Assembly: GCA_016719225.1 (NCBI GenBank)
Contig: JADKAN010000001.1
Span: forward strand, 372,001 to 436,000
Origin: Flavobacteriales bacterium
GTDB lineage: Bacteria > Bacteroidota > Bacteroidia > Flavobacteriales_F > PHOS-HE28
Reading direction: 5' to 3'
Length of the DNA: 64,000 bases
In this document: positions 26,073 through 34,032 of the stretch, in pieces
Position numbering within the stretch: the first letter of the stretch is position 1
Layout of the letters: the number at the start of each line of letters is the position of its first letter
Program-made: the position numbers and the translations under genes
Notes under the pieces: model-generated
The model's input: the letters and a program-made list of their open reading frames with translations, nothing else
Told to the model about the DNA's origin: nothing
Databases searched by the model: none

Positions 26073-28151
26073 ATGCTACGTCTTTCCACAATTGTTCTTG
26101 CGTTGATCACGCTCTCTTCCCAAGCCCAGATCAGCCACGGTGGCCAACCATTGGATTGGGGCAATGCCGATCTGCATCCCATGGTTCTACCGGGCACTAC
26201 CTTGGGTACCGTGGACCGCGCCGTTGCAGTGGCCGCAGCCGACACCGTAGGCGCTGCCCGTGGATTCCGGTTCGGTACCCAGCGACTCTTCACCGCGGAT
26301 ATGACTGCGCAAGGGCAATGGCACACATTACCTGATGGGGGGCGGGTCTGTCGCTATGAGGTGAAGAGCGCGGGCGCGGTAATGATGTCCTTGCAGTTCA
26401 GTTCGTTCCACTTGCCTTGGGGTGGTCAACTGTTCGTATACGATGCCGCACGCACGCGGTTCTTGGGCGCCTTCACCCGCGCCAACGAAAGCCCTGATGG
26501 CAAGTTCGCCACCGCCATGCTGCCCGGCGATGCGGTCGTATTGGAATATCGCGAGCCGGCCGGGGCACCAGCGCCGGAGATCTTGCTGGAAGGCCTTACA
26601 CATGCATGGAGGTCCATGTTCCCGCAAAGCGATGAGGCTCGTGATTTCAACCCCGGCTACCAAGCACTGCCTTGCCACAACAACGTGGCATGCCCCATCG
26701 CCGACGAGTGGCAGGACCAGATCCACGCCACCATCTGGTTCGTAATGCCCAGCGGCTTGGGTTGCAATGGCACCCTCCTCAACAACACCGCGCAGAATGG
26801 CACTCCCTATGTGCTCATTGCCAACCACTGCTACCAGCCCACGGAAAGCCAATGGCTGTATTACTTCAATTATCAAAGCCCCACCTGCATCGGCGATACC
26901 GGGCAGACCATGCAGACCGTGCTGGGTTCGTACCGACGCTCCATTCTGTACCACGGTGATTTCTGCCTGATGGAGATGTTCGACACCCCACCACCCGCCT
27001 TCAATGCGTACTACGCGGGCTGGGACCGGAGCGGTACGCCGCCACAAAGCGGGGCCGCGGTCATCGATCCTGCAGGTGATGTGAAGAAGATCAGCTTCTA
27101 CAGCACTCCGGCAACATCGTATCTGAGCCAGGACGGCGAGTTCACGCCCTGCTGGTCCGTGTACTGGAGCAATGGCATACAGGAGGCCGGTGCCAGCGGC
27201 GCGCCGCTCTTCGACCAGAACAAACGCTTGGTGGCCCACATGGTGGATGGTGTGCAGACGTGCACCAATTACGCCACGGTGCCGTCTTATGGCTCAAAAT
27301 TCAGCGAGAACTGGGACGGTGGCACGGCACCCGGTTCGCGCTTGCGCGATTGGCTCGATCCATCCAACACGCACATCACCTTGAACGGATGGAACCCCAA
27401 TGCCAATACCCCCCTGCTGAAGGTGAAGTTGAAAGCCATGCTGAAAGGGCCGTTCGTACCGGCAAACGGCAACATGTCCACCGGCATTAACGATATGGGA
27501 CTTCTTCCCCTTACGGAACCATACACTGCGCTGGGCTATCAGCATGTGGGCGGCGGTGGAGAGAGCACGACACAAACTGTCCTCAATGTGACCGGAGGCA
27601 GTCGCGTAGTGGATTGGGTGGTGTTGGAACTGCGCGATGCCAACGTGCCCGGTAGTGTGATCGCCACCCGTTCCGCATTGATCCTGAAGAACGGGAAGGT
27701 CGTGGATGTGGACGGCGCTTCGGATGTGGCTTTTACGGGCACGGCCGCCGGTTCCTACTACGTGGCCCTGCATCACCGTAACCATTTGGCGATCATGACC
27801 GCCACAACAAAGCCGATCTCCACTACCGCGACCCTCATCGACCTTTCTTCTCCCAGCACGCTGATCTATGGAGGGGAAGGTGCCACCACGCTGGTAAACG
27901 GCGTGCGATGCCTTTGGTCAGGTGACGCGAACGGTGATCAAGCCGTGAAATATACCGGTGCAGCGAACGACCGGGACTCCATCCTGGTGAGGGTGGGCAG
28001 TGTGCCTACGGCAACGTACACAGGATATACCCTGGAGGATGTGAACATGGACGGGAAAGTGAAGTACACAGGCTCCAACAACGATCGCGACCCGGTGGTG
28101 ACCAATCTGGGAGGATTGCCTACTTCCGTGGTGAACAGCTCGGTGCCTTAG
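26073..28151 (+). CDS. Secreted trypsin-like (lysyl endopeptidase type) protease with C-terminal Ca-loop repeats
   Basis: A 692-residue exported protein. Signal peptide residues 1-19 (ending SSQAQ). A beta-rich prodomain covers about 20-195 (GRVCRYEVKSAGAVMMSLQF). The S1-type catalytic triad is readable: H252 in LIANHC, D296 in HGDFCLME, and S375 in GASGAPLF. A beta-sandwich follows (about 400-600). The C-terminus carries two similar loops, DANGDQAVKYTGAANDRD and DVNMDGKVKYTGSNNDRD, like dockerin/EF-hand calcium loops. No typical T9SS sorting domain ends the chain. ATG 26073 gives the signal peptide. Its stop overlaps the convergent terC gene by 4 bases. Confidence 0.85.
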   Translation: MLRLSTIVLALITLSSQAQISHGGQPLDWGNADLHPMVLPGTTLGTVDRAVAVAAADTVGAARGFRFGTQRLFTADMTAQGQWHTLPDGGRVCRYEVKSAGAVMMSLQFSSFHLPWGGQLFVYDAARTRFLGAFTRANESPDGKFATAMLPGDAVVLEYREPAGAPAPEILLEGLTHAWRSMFPQSDEARDFNPGYQALPCHNNVACPIADEWQDQIHATIWFVMPSGLGCNGTLLNNTAQNGTPYVLIANHCYQPTESQWLYYFNYQSPTCIGDTGQTMQTVLGSYRRSILYHGDFCLMEMFDTPPPAFNAYYAGWDRSGTPPQSGAAVIDPAGDVKKISFYSTPATSYLSQDGEFTPCWSVYWSNGIQEAGASGAPLFDQNKRLVAHMVDGVQTCTNYATVPSYGSKFSENWDGGTAPGSRLRDWLDPSNTHITLNGWNPNANTPLLKVKLKAMLKGPFVPANGNMSTGINDMGLLPLTEPYTALGYQHVGGGGESTTQTVLNVTGGSRVVDWVVLELRDANVPGSVIATRSALILKNGKVVDVDGASDVAFTGTAAGSYYVALHHRNHLAIMTATTKPISTTATLIDLSSPSTLIYGGEGATTLVNGVRCLWSGDANGDQAVKYTGAANDRDSILVRVGSVPTATYTGYTLEDVNMDGKVKYTGSNNDRDPVVTNLGGLPTSVVNSSVP

Positions 28152-28906
28152 TGGCCGTCCGGTCCGTGATGTTTGTCCTCGTTGGCCCGCATGCGCAGGT
28201 TCAGCGTTTCAACCAGCACGCAGAAGCCCATGGCAGCGTAGAGGTAATTCTTATCCACGTGCAGCCCAAGCCCGTCCAGGATCAGCACCACGCCCACCAT
28301 GGCCAAGAACGCCAAGGCCAGCACCTTCACCGTGGCATGGCGGTTCACGAACGTACTGATCCATTCAGCGGCCACCAGCATGATCAGTACGGCGATCACC
28401 ACCGCGAGCACCATGATCAAAAGCTCGTTGCTCATGCCCACAGCAGTGATCACGGAATCGAGCGAGAACACGATGTCCAGCAACACGATCTGCAGCACCA
28501 CAAGCGATAGGGACGTGGCGACTTTATGCGGTCCCGCCTTTTCTTCCACCAGTTCCACCTTGTTGCGGATCTCCACTCCCGCCTTCCAGACCAGGAACAA
28601 GCCGCCTATCAACAGCACCAGGTCTTTTCCTGTGAAGGCCATGGACCCGATGGAGAACAAGGGTTCCACCAAGCGCATCATCCAGCTCAATGTTAGAAGC
28701 AGCAGAACGCGCGTTATAAGTGCGAAGGCCAAGCCCAACCTGCGTGCCCGCGCTTGTAATTGCGTGGGCAATTCACCGCTGAGGATACTGATCATAATGA
28801 TGTTGTCGATGCCCAGTACTACCTCCAGCGCCGTAAGCGTGAGCAGCTGCATCCAACCGTGGCTGGTCAGGAATACGCCGAAGTTGAGCTGGTCGAGCGG
28901 TATCAT
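28148..28906 (-). CDS. TerC family integral membrane protein
   Basis: A 252-residue protein with seven to eight membrane segments. The family marks are ALEVVLGIDNIIMISIL near the N-terminus and LLDIVFSLDSVITAVGM in the middle, each bearing the acidic residue (D/N pair) thought to bind metal. TerC proteins are linked to tellurite resistance and, more recently, Mn2+ export coupled to exported metalloenzymes. The C-terminal tail is His-rich (NEDKHHGPDGH). It is single-gene and convergent with the protease. Confidence 0.92.
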   Translation of the reverse strand: MIPLDQLNFGVFLTSHGWMQLLTLTALEVVLGIDNIIMISILSGELPTQLQARARRLGLAFALITRVLLLLTLSWMMRLVEPLFSIGSMAFTGKDLVLLIGGLFLVWKAGVEIRNKVELVEEKAGPHKVATSLSLVVLQIVLLDIVFSLDSVITAVGMSNELLIMVLAVVIAVLIMLVAAEWISTFVNRHATVKVLALAFLAMVGVVLILDGLGLHVDKNYLYAAMGFCVLVETLNLRMRANEDKHHGPDGH

Positions 28907-28927
28907 TTCGATCGTTGGTGCGCGAAA

Positions 28928-30469
28928 TTACCGACTTCCGGGCAAGTCGCCTGTAGAGACGGCATATTCGGCGATCGCCACGTTGCGGTTCACCGGGTTC
29001 AGCCAATGCAAGGTGCGGTCCAGCAAGCCCGGTTCTGCCGTGCCGATATAGGTCAAAGGCCCCAACGCGTTCTCCACGCGTTGTATCCGCTCTTGCAGAT
29101 CGTCCGCACCAATGAAGAGCACAACGCCCGGCTTACGTTCCGCAGGCACACCGGCCCAAGCAGCACGGATATCCTCTGCCGGATCGGTGATGATCACCTG
29201 GGAAACATGCCAGTTACCCAAGTAGAACAACGGCATCATCGGCGGGTCTTTTTCCACGGTATCCTCGACCAACAAGGCGCCGATCCCTTTTCCGCGCAGC
29301 ATCAACATGGCCTCCACGCGCTCGCGTTTACTGTAGCTTATGGAAAGGGCCACGAGCAGTATGATGTTCAGGCCCCAGGTCCAAGTGAGAATGCCGCGCC
29401 AAAGCCCCACGCGACGCGCCCACCAAGGACTCGCAGTACGGAAACGTTCCCATTCCACATAACCCAGCACAAATACCAGTGGCACGATCGTCAGGATGAA
29501 ACGCTCCTGCTTGTTCGGAAAGATGGAGTGGAAGAAGAGAAAGGCGAAGGTGGGCAGCCAGACCAGCAAAGGCTTGGGGCGTTTGAAGAAACCGAACAGT
29601 ATCGCCAATGAGAAAGGCGGAATGAAGATCCCGCCCAGAACGAGCAGGTAATTGTACCAAGGCTGATCGAAATACGTGGTGGAGTTCGCCATGTTGTAGC
29701 GGACATATTCCTCCATCTCCGCGAATGGCCTGCCCCAGATGAACAGGTCCACGCCCGCCTGCACCAGGACGATGGGCACCAACAGCGCCAGTCCGAAAAC
29801 GAAGGCCTTGCGCCATTCGCGTAAAAGCAGCAACGCCAGGCCAGCTCCACCAGCGAAGAACAAGGTCTGGAACCGGAGATCCACCGCCAACCCGGCGAAC
29901 ATGCCAGCGAGCACCACGTGTTTCATCCGCGGAGAAGGCCCATCCTTGATCAGCAACCAACTGCATAGCATCAGGGGCGGCAGGCTCACCATTTCCACCA
30001 GATTGCGCACCGACAAGAAAGGCATGAAGCAGAACAGCGCCAGGAAAAGCCCCGCCCGGAAAGCCACGGCCGGGCTGGATAATTTCAACGCGATGCGGTA
30101 GCCCGTGCGCACGGCGATCAAGCTCCACAATGCATGCAGCAGCCGCACCAGGACCATTTTCACAGAGGGGTTTTCCAAGCCCGCCCACGCACACAACTTG
30201 AAGAACAAGTAATGCAGGCCGGGATAAAGCATCATATGGCCAGTGGGGGCGGGGTGCGCCCCTTGGTTCCAAGGAAGCCAATTGTTGTAGTCGAAACCGT
30301 CCACCCAGCTCTGCGCCGCTTCGATCACCAGGAAATGATCGTCCTGAGCGAAGTATCCTCCGGAGAAAAAGGCCGCCACCACGCGCGGTACTAGGGCTAT
30401 GCCCGTGAGCCAAGCCAAAGGGTTGGCCTGCATACGCGCCACGAGTCCCTTCCAAAGCCGTACTTCCAT
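28928..30469 (-). CDS. GT22 (Alg9/PIG-B-like) membrane mannosyltransferase
   Basis: A 513-residue multi-span membrane glycosyltransferase of the GT-C fold. The catalytic acidic pair is in GGYFAQDDHFLVIEAAQ near residue 40, and the family signature HSIFPNKQERFI (cf. HKEERF) lies near 305. Eukaryotic members use dolichol-phosphate mannose to extend lipid-linked glycans or GPI anchors; bacterial members act on glycolipids or glycans outside the cytoplasm. ATG 30469 is preferred over GTG 30541 because it is preceded by TATTTTGCACCC, a near promoter box. Its neighbours are a PAP2_C protein and an SDR. Confidence 0.82.
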   Translation of the reverse strand: MEVRLWKGLVARMQANPLAWLTGIALVPRVVAAFFSGGYFAQDDHFLVIEAAQSWVDGFDYNNWLPWNQGAHPAPTGHMMLYPGLHYLFFKLCAWAGLENPSVKMVLVRLLHALWSLIAVRTGYRIALKLSSPAVAFRAGLFLALFCFMPFLSVRNLVEMVSLPPLMLCSWLLIKDGPSPRMKHVVLAGMFAGLAVDLRFQTLFFAGGAGLALLLLREWRKAFVFGLALLVPIVLVQAGVDLFIWGRPFAEMEEYVRYNMANSTTYFDQPWYNYLLVLGGIFIPPFSLAILFGFFKRPKPLLVWLPTFAFLFFHSIFPNKQERFILTIVPLVFVLGYVEWERFRTASPWWARRVGLWRGILTWTWGLNIILLVALSISYSKRERVEAMLMLRGKGIGALLVEDTVEKDPPMMPLFYLGNWHVSQVIITDPAEDIRAAWAGVPAERKPGVVLFIGADDLQERIQRVENALGPLTYIGTAEPGLLDRTLHWLNPVNRNVAIAEYAVSTGDLPGSR

Positions 30470-30586
30470 GGGTGCAAAATAGGCAGGGCGCTGCGGTGGT
30501 ACTGAAGGCAAACTGGAAAGCAGGTCCAGCGTGGCCGACACCCCGTTACTTTCGGCCCGCCTTCGCCATGCGTCGGCGCTACCTGC

Positions 30587-31261
30587 ATGCCAGAGCCTTA
30601 CCCGGATAACTCAAAAACGCAACACGGTTGGCGCGGTGCCTGGAAAAGTGTCGCGTTCTGCAGGAGCTTGCTGGGAGCTCTGCTCACACTTTTGGCGCTG
30701 GCCTCCACGCTGCCCGATTTCTTCGACTTCATAGCCACCAAGCCGGGTGCTTTACCACCTGACCCATTGATCGCGTACTTGGGTCCGGCCGACCTTTCGA
30801 TCCCTATCTTTTCCGTGCTCTATGCCGTGATCTTGCTCGCGGTGATCTCCGTGGCGAACCGCCCTTACCTATTGCTTCGAGGGCTTTTTGCTTATGCGTT
30901 GCTGCTTGTATTGAGAATGATCACCATGACGGTCTTCACCTTGGAGCCGCCATCGGATGCCATCCCTTTGTTGGATCCCGTTACCGGTCCATTCTATCCG
31001 GGAAATGCTCCATTCGTGAAGGATCTCTTCTTCAGCGGTCACACCGCGACATTGGCACTGATGGCATTTCTGGTGGATCGGAAACCATTGCGCATCGTCG
31101 CTTGGTGCGCCACACTGGCCGTGGCTACCATGGTGGTAACGCAACATGTTCACTGGACGGTGGACGTGGTGGCCGCGCCTTTTGCGGCGTGGGCGGCTTG
31201 GGCAGGCGCCGGTAAATTGACGACGGTCTTTACTCAGCCCCCCGCTCCGGCAAGTGCTTGA
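30587..31261 (+). CDS. PAP2_C (sphingomyelin-synthase-like) membrane protein
   Basis: A 224-residue membrane protein with about six segments. Key motifs fit the PAP2 C-terminal family: DLFFSGHTATLALMAF (SGHT with catalytic His) and QHVHWTVDVVAAPFAAW (second His followed by Asp). In sphingomyelin/ceramide phosphoinositol synthases these residues transfer a phospho-headgroup to ceramide or diacylglycerol. A headgroup phosphatase or transferase on the outer face of the inner membrane is therefore plausible. It is divergent from the GT22 gene and overlaps the convergent SDR gene by 32 bases. Confidence 0.75.
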   Translation: MPEPYPDNSKTQHGWRGAWKSVAFCRSLLGALLTLLALASTLPDFFDFIATKPGALPPDPLIAYLGPADLSIPIFSVLYAVILLAVISVANRPYLLLRGLFAYALLLVLRMITMTVFTLEPPSDAIPLLDPVTGPFYPGNAPFVKDLFFSGHTATLALMAFLVDRKPLRIVAWCATLAVATMVVTQHVHWTVDVVAAPFAAWAAWAGAGKLTTVFTQPPAPASA

Positions 31262-32039
31262 GGTAGATGCTACTGGCCATGCGCTCGTTCAGGGCGACCG
31301 GCAAGATGCCTTGCAAACCTGCGGTGATCCGGTTGAGCAGGCCAGGCACTACTTCGGCCTTGCCTTTTAACATCGCCTTCACCGCCTCTATGGCCACCGC
31401 TTCCGGAGTGCTACCGAATTTGCGTGCCAGTTGGTCCATGGCCATCATGCGGGCCCGCTGCGTGAAACCCGTGATGATGCTTCCGGGGCACACCACCGTT
31501 ACGGAGACCGGGCCTTTTTCCAACTCGATCCTCAAGGAACGCGACCATAATCGCACAAAGGCCTTGCTACCGCTGTATACCCCGAAGGTGGCCATGGGCG
31601 AATAAGCCGTCATGCTGGAGATGTTCAGCAAATAGGAGCGAGGCTGTTTTTGTAAAGCAGGCAGCAATGCGTGCGTCAGCGCCACGGGAATAGCCATGTT
31701 GAGGCGCATCATGTCCAACTGTTCTTTAGCGCTCAGCACGGTGAACAGACCCCAAAGGCCTTGGCCGGCATTATTCACCAAGCAGGTCAGTTGCACGTTG
31801 AGCCCGATCGCCCACTGAGCGATCACGCTTGCAGCATCGGGTGCAAAGAGGTCCTGCTCCAACAAATGGCTGGGAAGACCGCTGATCTTTTCGGCTTCGG
31901 CCGCTGTTCCGCGCAGGGCATCACCGCTGCGCGCGGTCAACAGCACGCCATAGCCGTGGCGTGCCAGTTCCAATGCGATCGCCTTTCCCAAGCCTTGGCT
32001 GGCTCCGGTGATCAGCGCGTATCCGCGGTTTTCGGGCAT
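31230..32039 (-). CDS. Short-chain dehydrogenase/reductase
   Basis: A 269-residue classical SDR. The cofactor motif is TGASQGLG (residues 11-18), NNAG at about 90, catalytic Ser in NISSMTAYSP and Tyr-Lys in YSGSK (about 154-158). The basic residue after beta-2 (LLTARS) suggests NADP(H). The C-terminal extension after 200 (ITAGLQGILPVALNERMASS) is like ketoacyl or ketosphinganine reductases of the YqjQ/DltE type. Given the neighbouring PAP2_C gene and the SPT-like gene at 61757, a lipid substrate such as 3-ketosphinganine is possible but unproven. Confidence 0.85.
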   Translation of the reverse strand: MPENRGYALITGASQGLGKAIALELARHGYGVLLTARSGDALRGTAAEAEKISGLPSHLLEQDLFAPDAASVIAQWAIGLNVQLTCLVNNAGQGLWGLFTVLSAKEQLDMMRLNMAIPVALTHALLPALQKQPRSYLLNISSMTAYSPMATFGVYSGSKAFVRLWSRSLRIELEKGPVSVTVVCPGSIITGFTQRARMMAMDQLARKFGSTPEAVAIEAVKAMLKGKAEVVPGLLNRITAGLQGILPVALNERMASSIYLKHLPERGAE

Positions 32040-32091
32040 GGTGTTTCCAAGGAGAAAAACAAGAGTGCGAAAAAGTGCACCCGTTCTGCCA

Positions 32092-32946
32092 CTACTTCAC
32101 CAAGTGCTGGAAGCGGTGGTAGAAGGGCGTTGGGCTCTTTTCGCTTTTCGGCGTGTACTTCCCCGCAATGATCGGGATGTACATCACGCGGCGACGGCTG
32201 GCCTCGCCTGTCAAGCGGCTGCGTTCAACCCGGTGCCAGCAACGGCCGTCATGCACGGTGAGGTCACCGGCCTTGATCTCGAAAGCCACTTCGCGGGCAT
32301 CCGGCTCGTTGTCCAGGAAATTCTTCTTGCGGAACAGCATGTTCCACAGGTTCTGCTCATGCGTACCGGGCAGCAAGCGCAGGCCGCCGTTGGCCGGATC
32401 CTGATCATCCAAATGGATGCCCACGTTCAACATGGGTAGGATCTTCTTGCCTAAAAAGATGTCCCGAACACTGTCGGTATGCCACCCCATCTGGGTGAAT
32501 TTGCTGGCGTCCGCGTTCACGTAGTGGTTCACTACCAATCCGTCTTTTTCATCGGTACCCAAGCGTGCATCGGGCCCTACCAAGCCCAATAACACCTGAA
32601 AACGGGGGTCTTTCAGGAATTCCGCCAGAACGGGAGAATGTTGATTAGCGAATGCAAAGCGCTGTACGATGCGGCTACCATCCACGTCCGCGCCGTATTT
32701 GACCGGTACACCGTTCACCTTTTCAACGCTTTCGTCGATCCAATGTGATTGAACACTTTCCACCGCCTTCCACAGTGCAGCAACGGTTTCCTTGGTAATG
32801 AAGCCCGGGAAATGGATCATGCCGTTCTGGTGGAACGAACGGCGCTGCTCCGCTGTGAGCGATAGCCCCAACGGGGTGCTGGATTCTAGGATACGTGCCA
32901 CGGGTGGTGGAATTGGTCCGGCGAATTTAGGTGACAGTACGGTCAT
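32092..32946 (-). CDS. Phytanoyl-CoA dioxygenase (PhyH) family protein
   Basis: A 284-residue Fe(II)/2-oxoglutarate oxygenase fold. The metal ligands are HxD in QMGWHTDS (about residue 157-159) and the distal His in DGRCWHRVER (about 243). RRRVMYIPIIAG contains the likely 2-oxoglutarate-binding Arg. The substrate is not predictable; family members hydroxylate lipids, amino acids and natural products. It is 52 bases downstream of the SDR start in the same direction and is divergent from rimK across a 78-base gap with a palindrome. Confidence 0.85.
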   Translation of the reverse strand: MTVLSPKFAGPIPPPVARILESSTPLGLSLTAEQRRSFHQNGMIHFPGFITKETVAALWKAVESVQSHWIDESVEKVNGVPVKYGADVDGSRIVQRFAFANQHSPVLAEFLKDPRFQVLLGLVGPDARLGTDEKDGLVVNHYVNADASKFTQMGWHTDSVRDIFLGKKILPMLNVGIHLDDQDPANGGLRLLPGTHEQNLWNMLFRKKNFLDNEPDAREVAFEIKAGDLTVHDGRCWHRVERSRLTGEASRRRVMYIPIIAGKYTPKSEKSPTPFYHRFQHLVK

Positions 32947-32954
32947 CCGCGGTT

Positions 32955-32970
32955 AACCTTTGCAAAGGTT
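32955..32970. promoter_or_regulatory. Perfect 16-bp palindrome between phyH and rimK
   Basis: AACCTTTGCAAAGGTT is an exact inverted repeat starting 9 bases upstream of the leftward PhyH start codon. Both halves contain ACCTTTG, the 3' part of the -7 box, so it may be two back-to-back promoter boxes or a regulator site. Confidence 0.5.
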
Positions 32971-33002
32971 GTCCGCAGGGGGGTGTGCGCATTTTCCACC
33001 GT

Positions 33003-33010
33003 TAGCTTTG
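33003..33010 (+). promoter_or_regulatory. -7 box (TAGCTTTG) before rimK
   Basis: Exact TAnnTTTG match ending 14 bases before the rimK ATG. No TTTG -33 element at the expected spacing was seen. Confidence 0.5.
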
Positions 33011-33024
33011 CGCCGCCCTTCCCC

Positions 33025-33909
33025 ATGAACATCGCCGTGCTATCCCGCGACCCGCGTCTCTATTCAACACGCAGGCTCGCAGAAGCCTGCAAGGCCCGAG
33101 GCCACGAGGTGCGCATCGTGGACCACGTGAAGTGTGACTTGGTGATCGCCCGGAAGGATCCCCATGTGCTCCATAATGGCGAACGGTTGGAAGGGATCGA
33201 TGCCATCATACCCCGGATCGGCGCCAGTGTGACGTTCTACGGTACCTCGGTGGTGCGCCAGTTCGAGGCCATGAAGGTCTTCAGCACAGTGGACAGTCAG
33301 TCCCTGGTACGCAGCCGGGATAAGCTCCGCAGTCTCCAAATACTCAGCCGCGCCGGGGTGGATATGCCGCGCACGGTATTCACCAACTACAGCAAGGATG
33401 TGGCCAGCGCACTGGACCGTATCGGTGGCGCACCGTGTATCATCAAGCTGCTGGAAGGCACGCAGGGCTTGGGCGTGGTTCTTGCGGAATCGCATAAGGC
33501 GGCAGTGGCGGTGGTGGAAGCGTTCAACAGCCTGAAGGCTCGGGTCATCGTGCAGGAATTCATCAAGGAGGCCAAGGGTGAGGACATTCGCGCCTTCGTA
33601 GTGGACGGCGCCATAGTGGGTGCGATGAAGCGCACCGGCAAGGAGGGCGAGTTCCGCAGCAACCTGCACCGCGGAGGCAGGGCGGAATTGATCGATCTTT
33701 CGGCCGAGGAATCGCGCATGGCTCTGCACGCGGCAAGGGCCTTGGGCCTGCACGTAGCGGGGGTGGATCTTTTGCAGAGTGCGCGCGGACCATTAGTGAT
33801 CGAAGTGAACGCTTCGCCCGGACTGGAAGGAATTGAGAAGGCCACCGGAGAGGATATCGCCGGCGCGATCGTGGCTTACGTGGAGCGCAGCGTGGAAGTG
33901 GTGAAGTGA
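33025..33909 (+). CDS. rimK: RimK-type ATP-grasp ligase (ribosomal S6 glutamate ligase)
   Basis: A 294-residue cytosolic ligase that in E. coli adds glutamates to the C-terminus of ribosomal protein S6. N-terminus MNIAVLSRDPRLYSTRRL, the ATP-grasp central region SRDKLRSLQILSRAGVDMPRT, CIIKLLEGTQGLGVVLAE (ATP-binding loop) and the metal-binding VIEVNASPGLEGIE near the end are all classic RimK. The ATG at 33025 was chosen because it begins exactly at the family N-terminus; an upstream frame of 14 codons is unlikely. No zinc-protease RimB-like partner lies beside it. Confidence 0.93.
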   Translation: MNIAVLSRDPRLYSTRRLAEACKARGHEVRIVDHVKCDLVIARKDPHVLHNGERLEGIDAIIPRIGASVTFYGTSVVRQFEAMKVFSTVDSQSLVRSRDKLRSLQILSRAGVDMPRTVFTNYSKDVASALDRIGGAPCIIKLLEGTQGLGVVLAESHKAAVAVVEAFNSLKARVIVQEFIKEAKGEDIRAFVVDGAIVGAMKRTGKEGEFRSNLHRGGRAELIDLSAEESRMALHAARALGLHVAGVDLLQSARGPLVIEVNASPGLEGIEKATGEDIAGAIVAYVERSVEVVK

Positions 33910-34005
33910 CCGCTGATCCCCGAACATAGGGCTCCGATCGGATCGTTGTGCGACCTATTCCGATGCCTTCTTCAGTTCCCGGGTCATCCATCCCGCCGAC
34001 GCCAA

Positions 34006-34013
34006 TACCTTTG
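34006..34013 (+). promoter_or_regulatory. -7 box (TACCTTTG) before guaA
   Basis: Exact TAnnTTTG match 19 bases upstream of the GTG start at 34033. It falls after rimK, indicating separate transcription of guaA. Confidence 0.5.
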
Positions 34014-34032
34014 CCGCTTATCCTCCGTACGC

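Noticed and set aside
29328..30455. 375-codon frame inside the GT22 gene in another minus-strand frame
   Set aside because: Shadow frame of a high-GC gene; the GT22 frame carries the family motifs.
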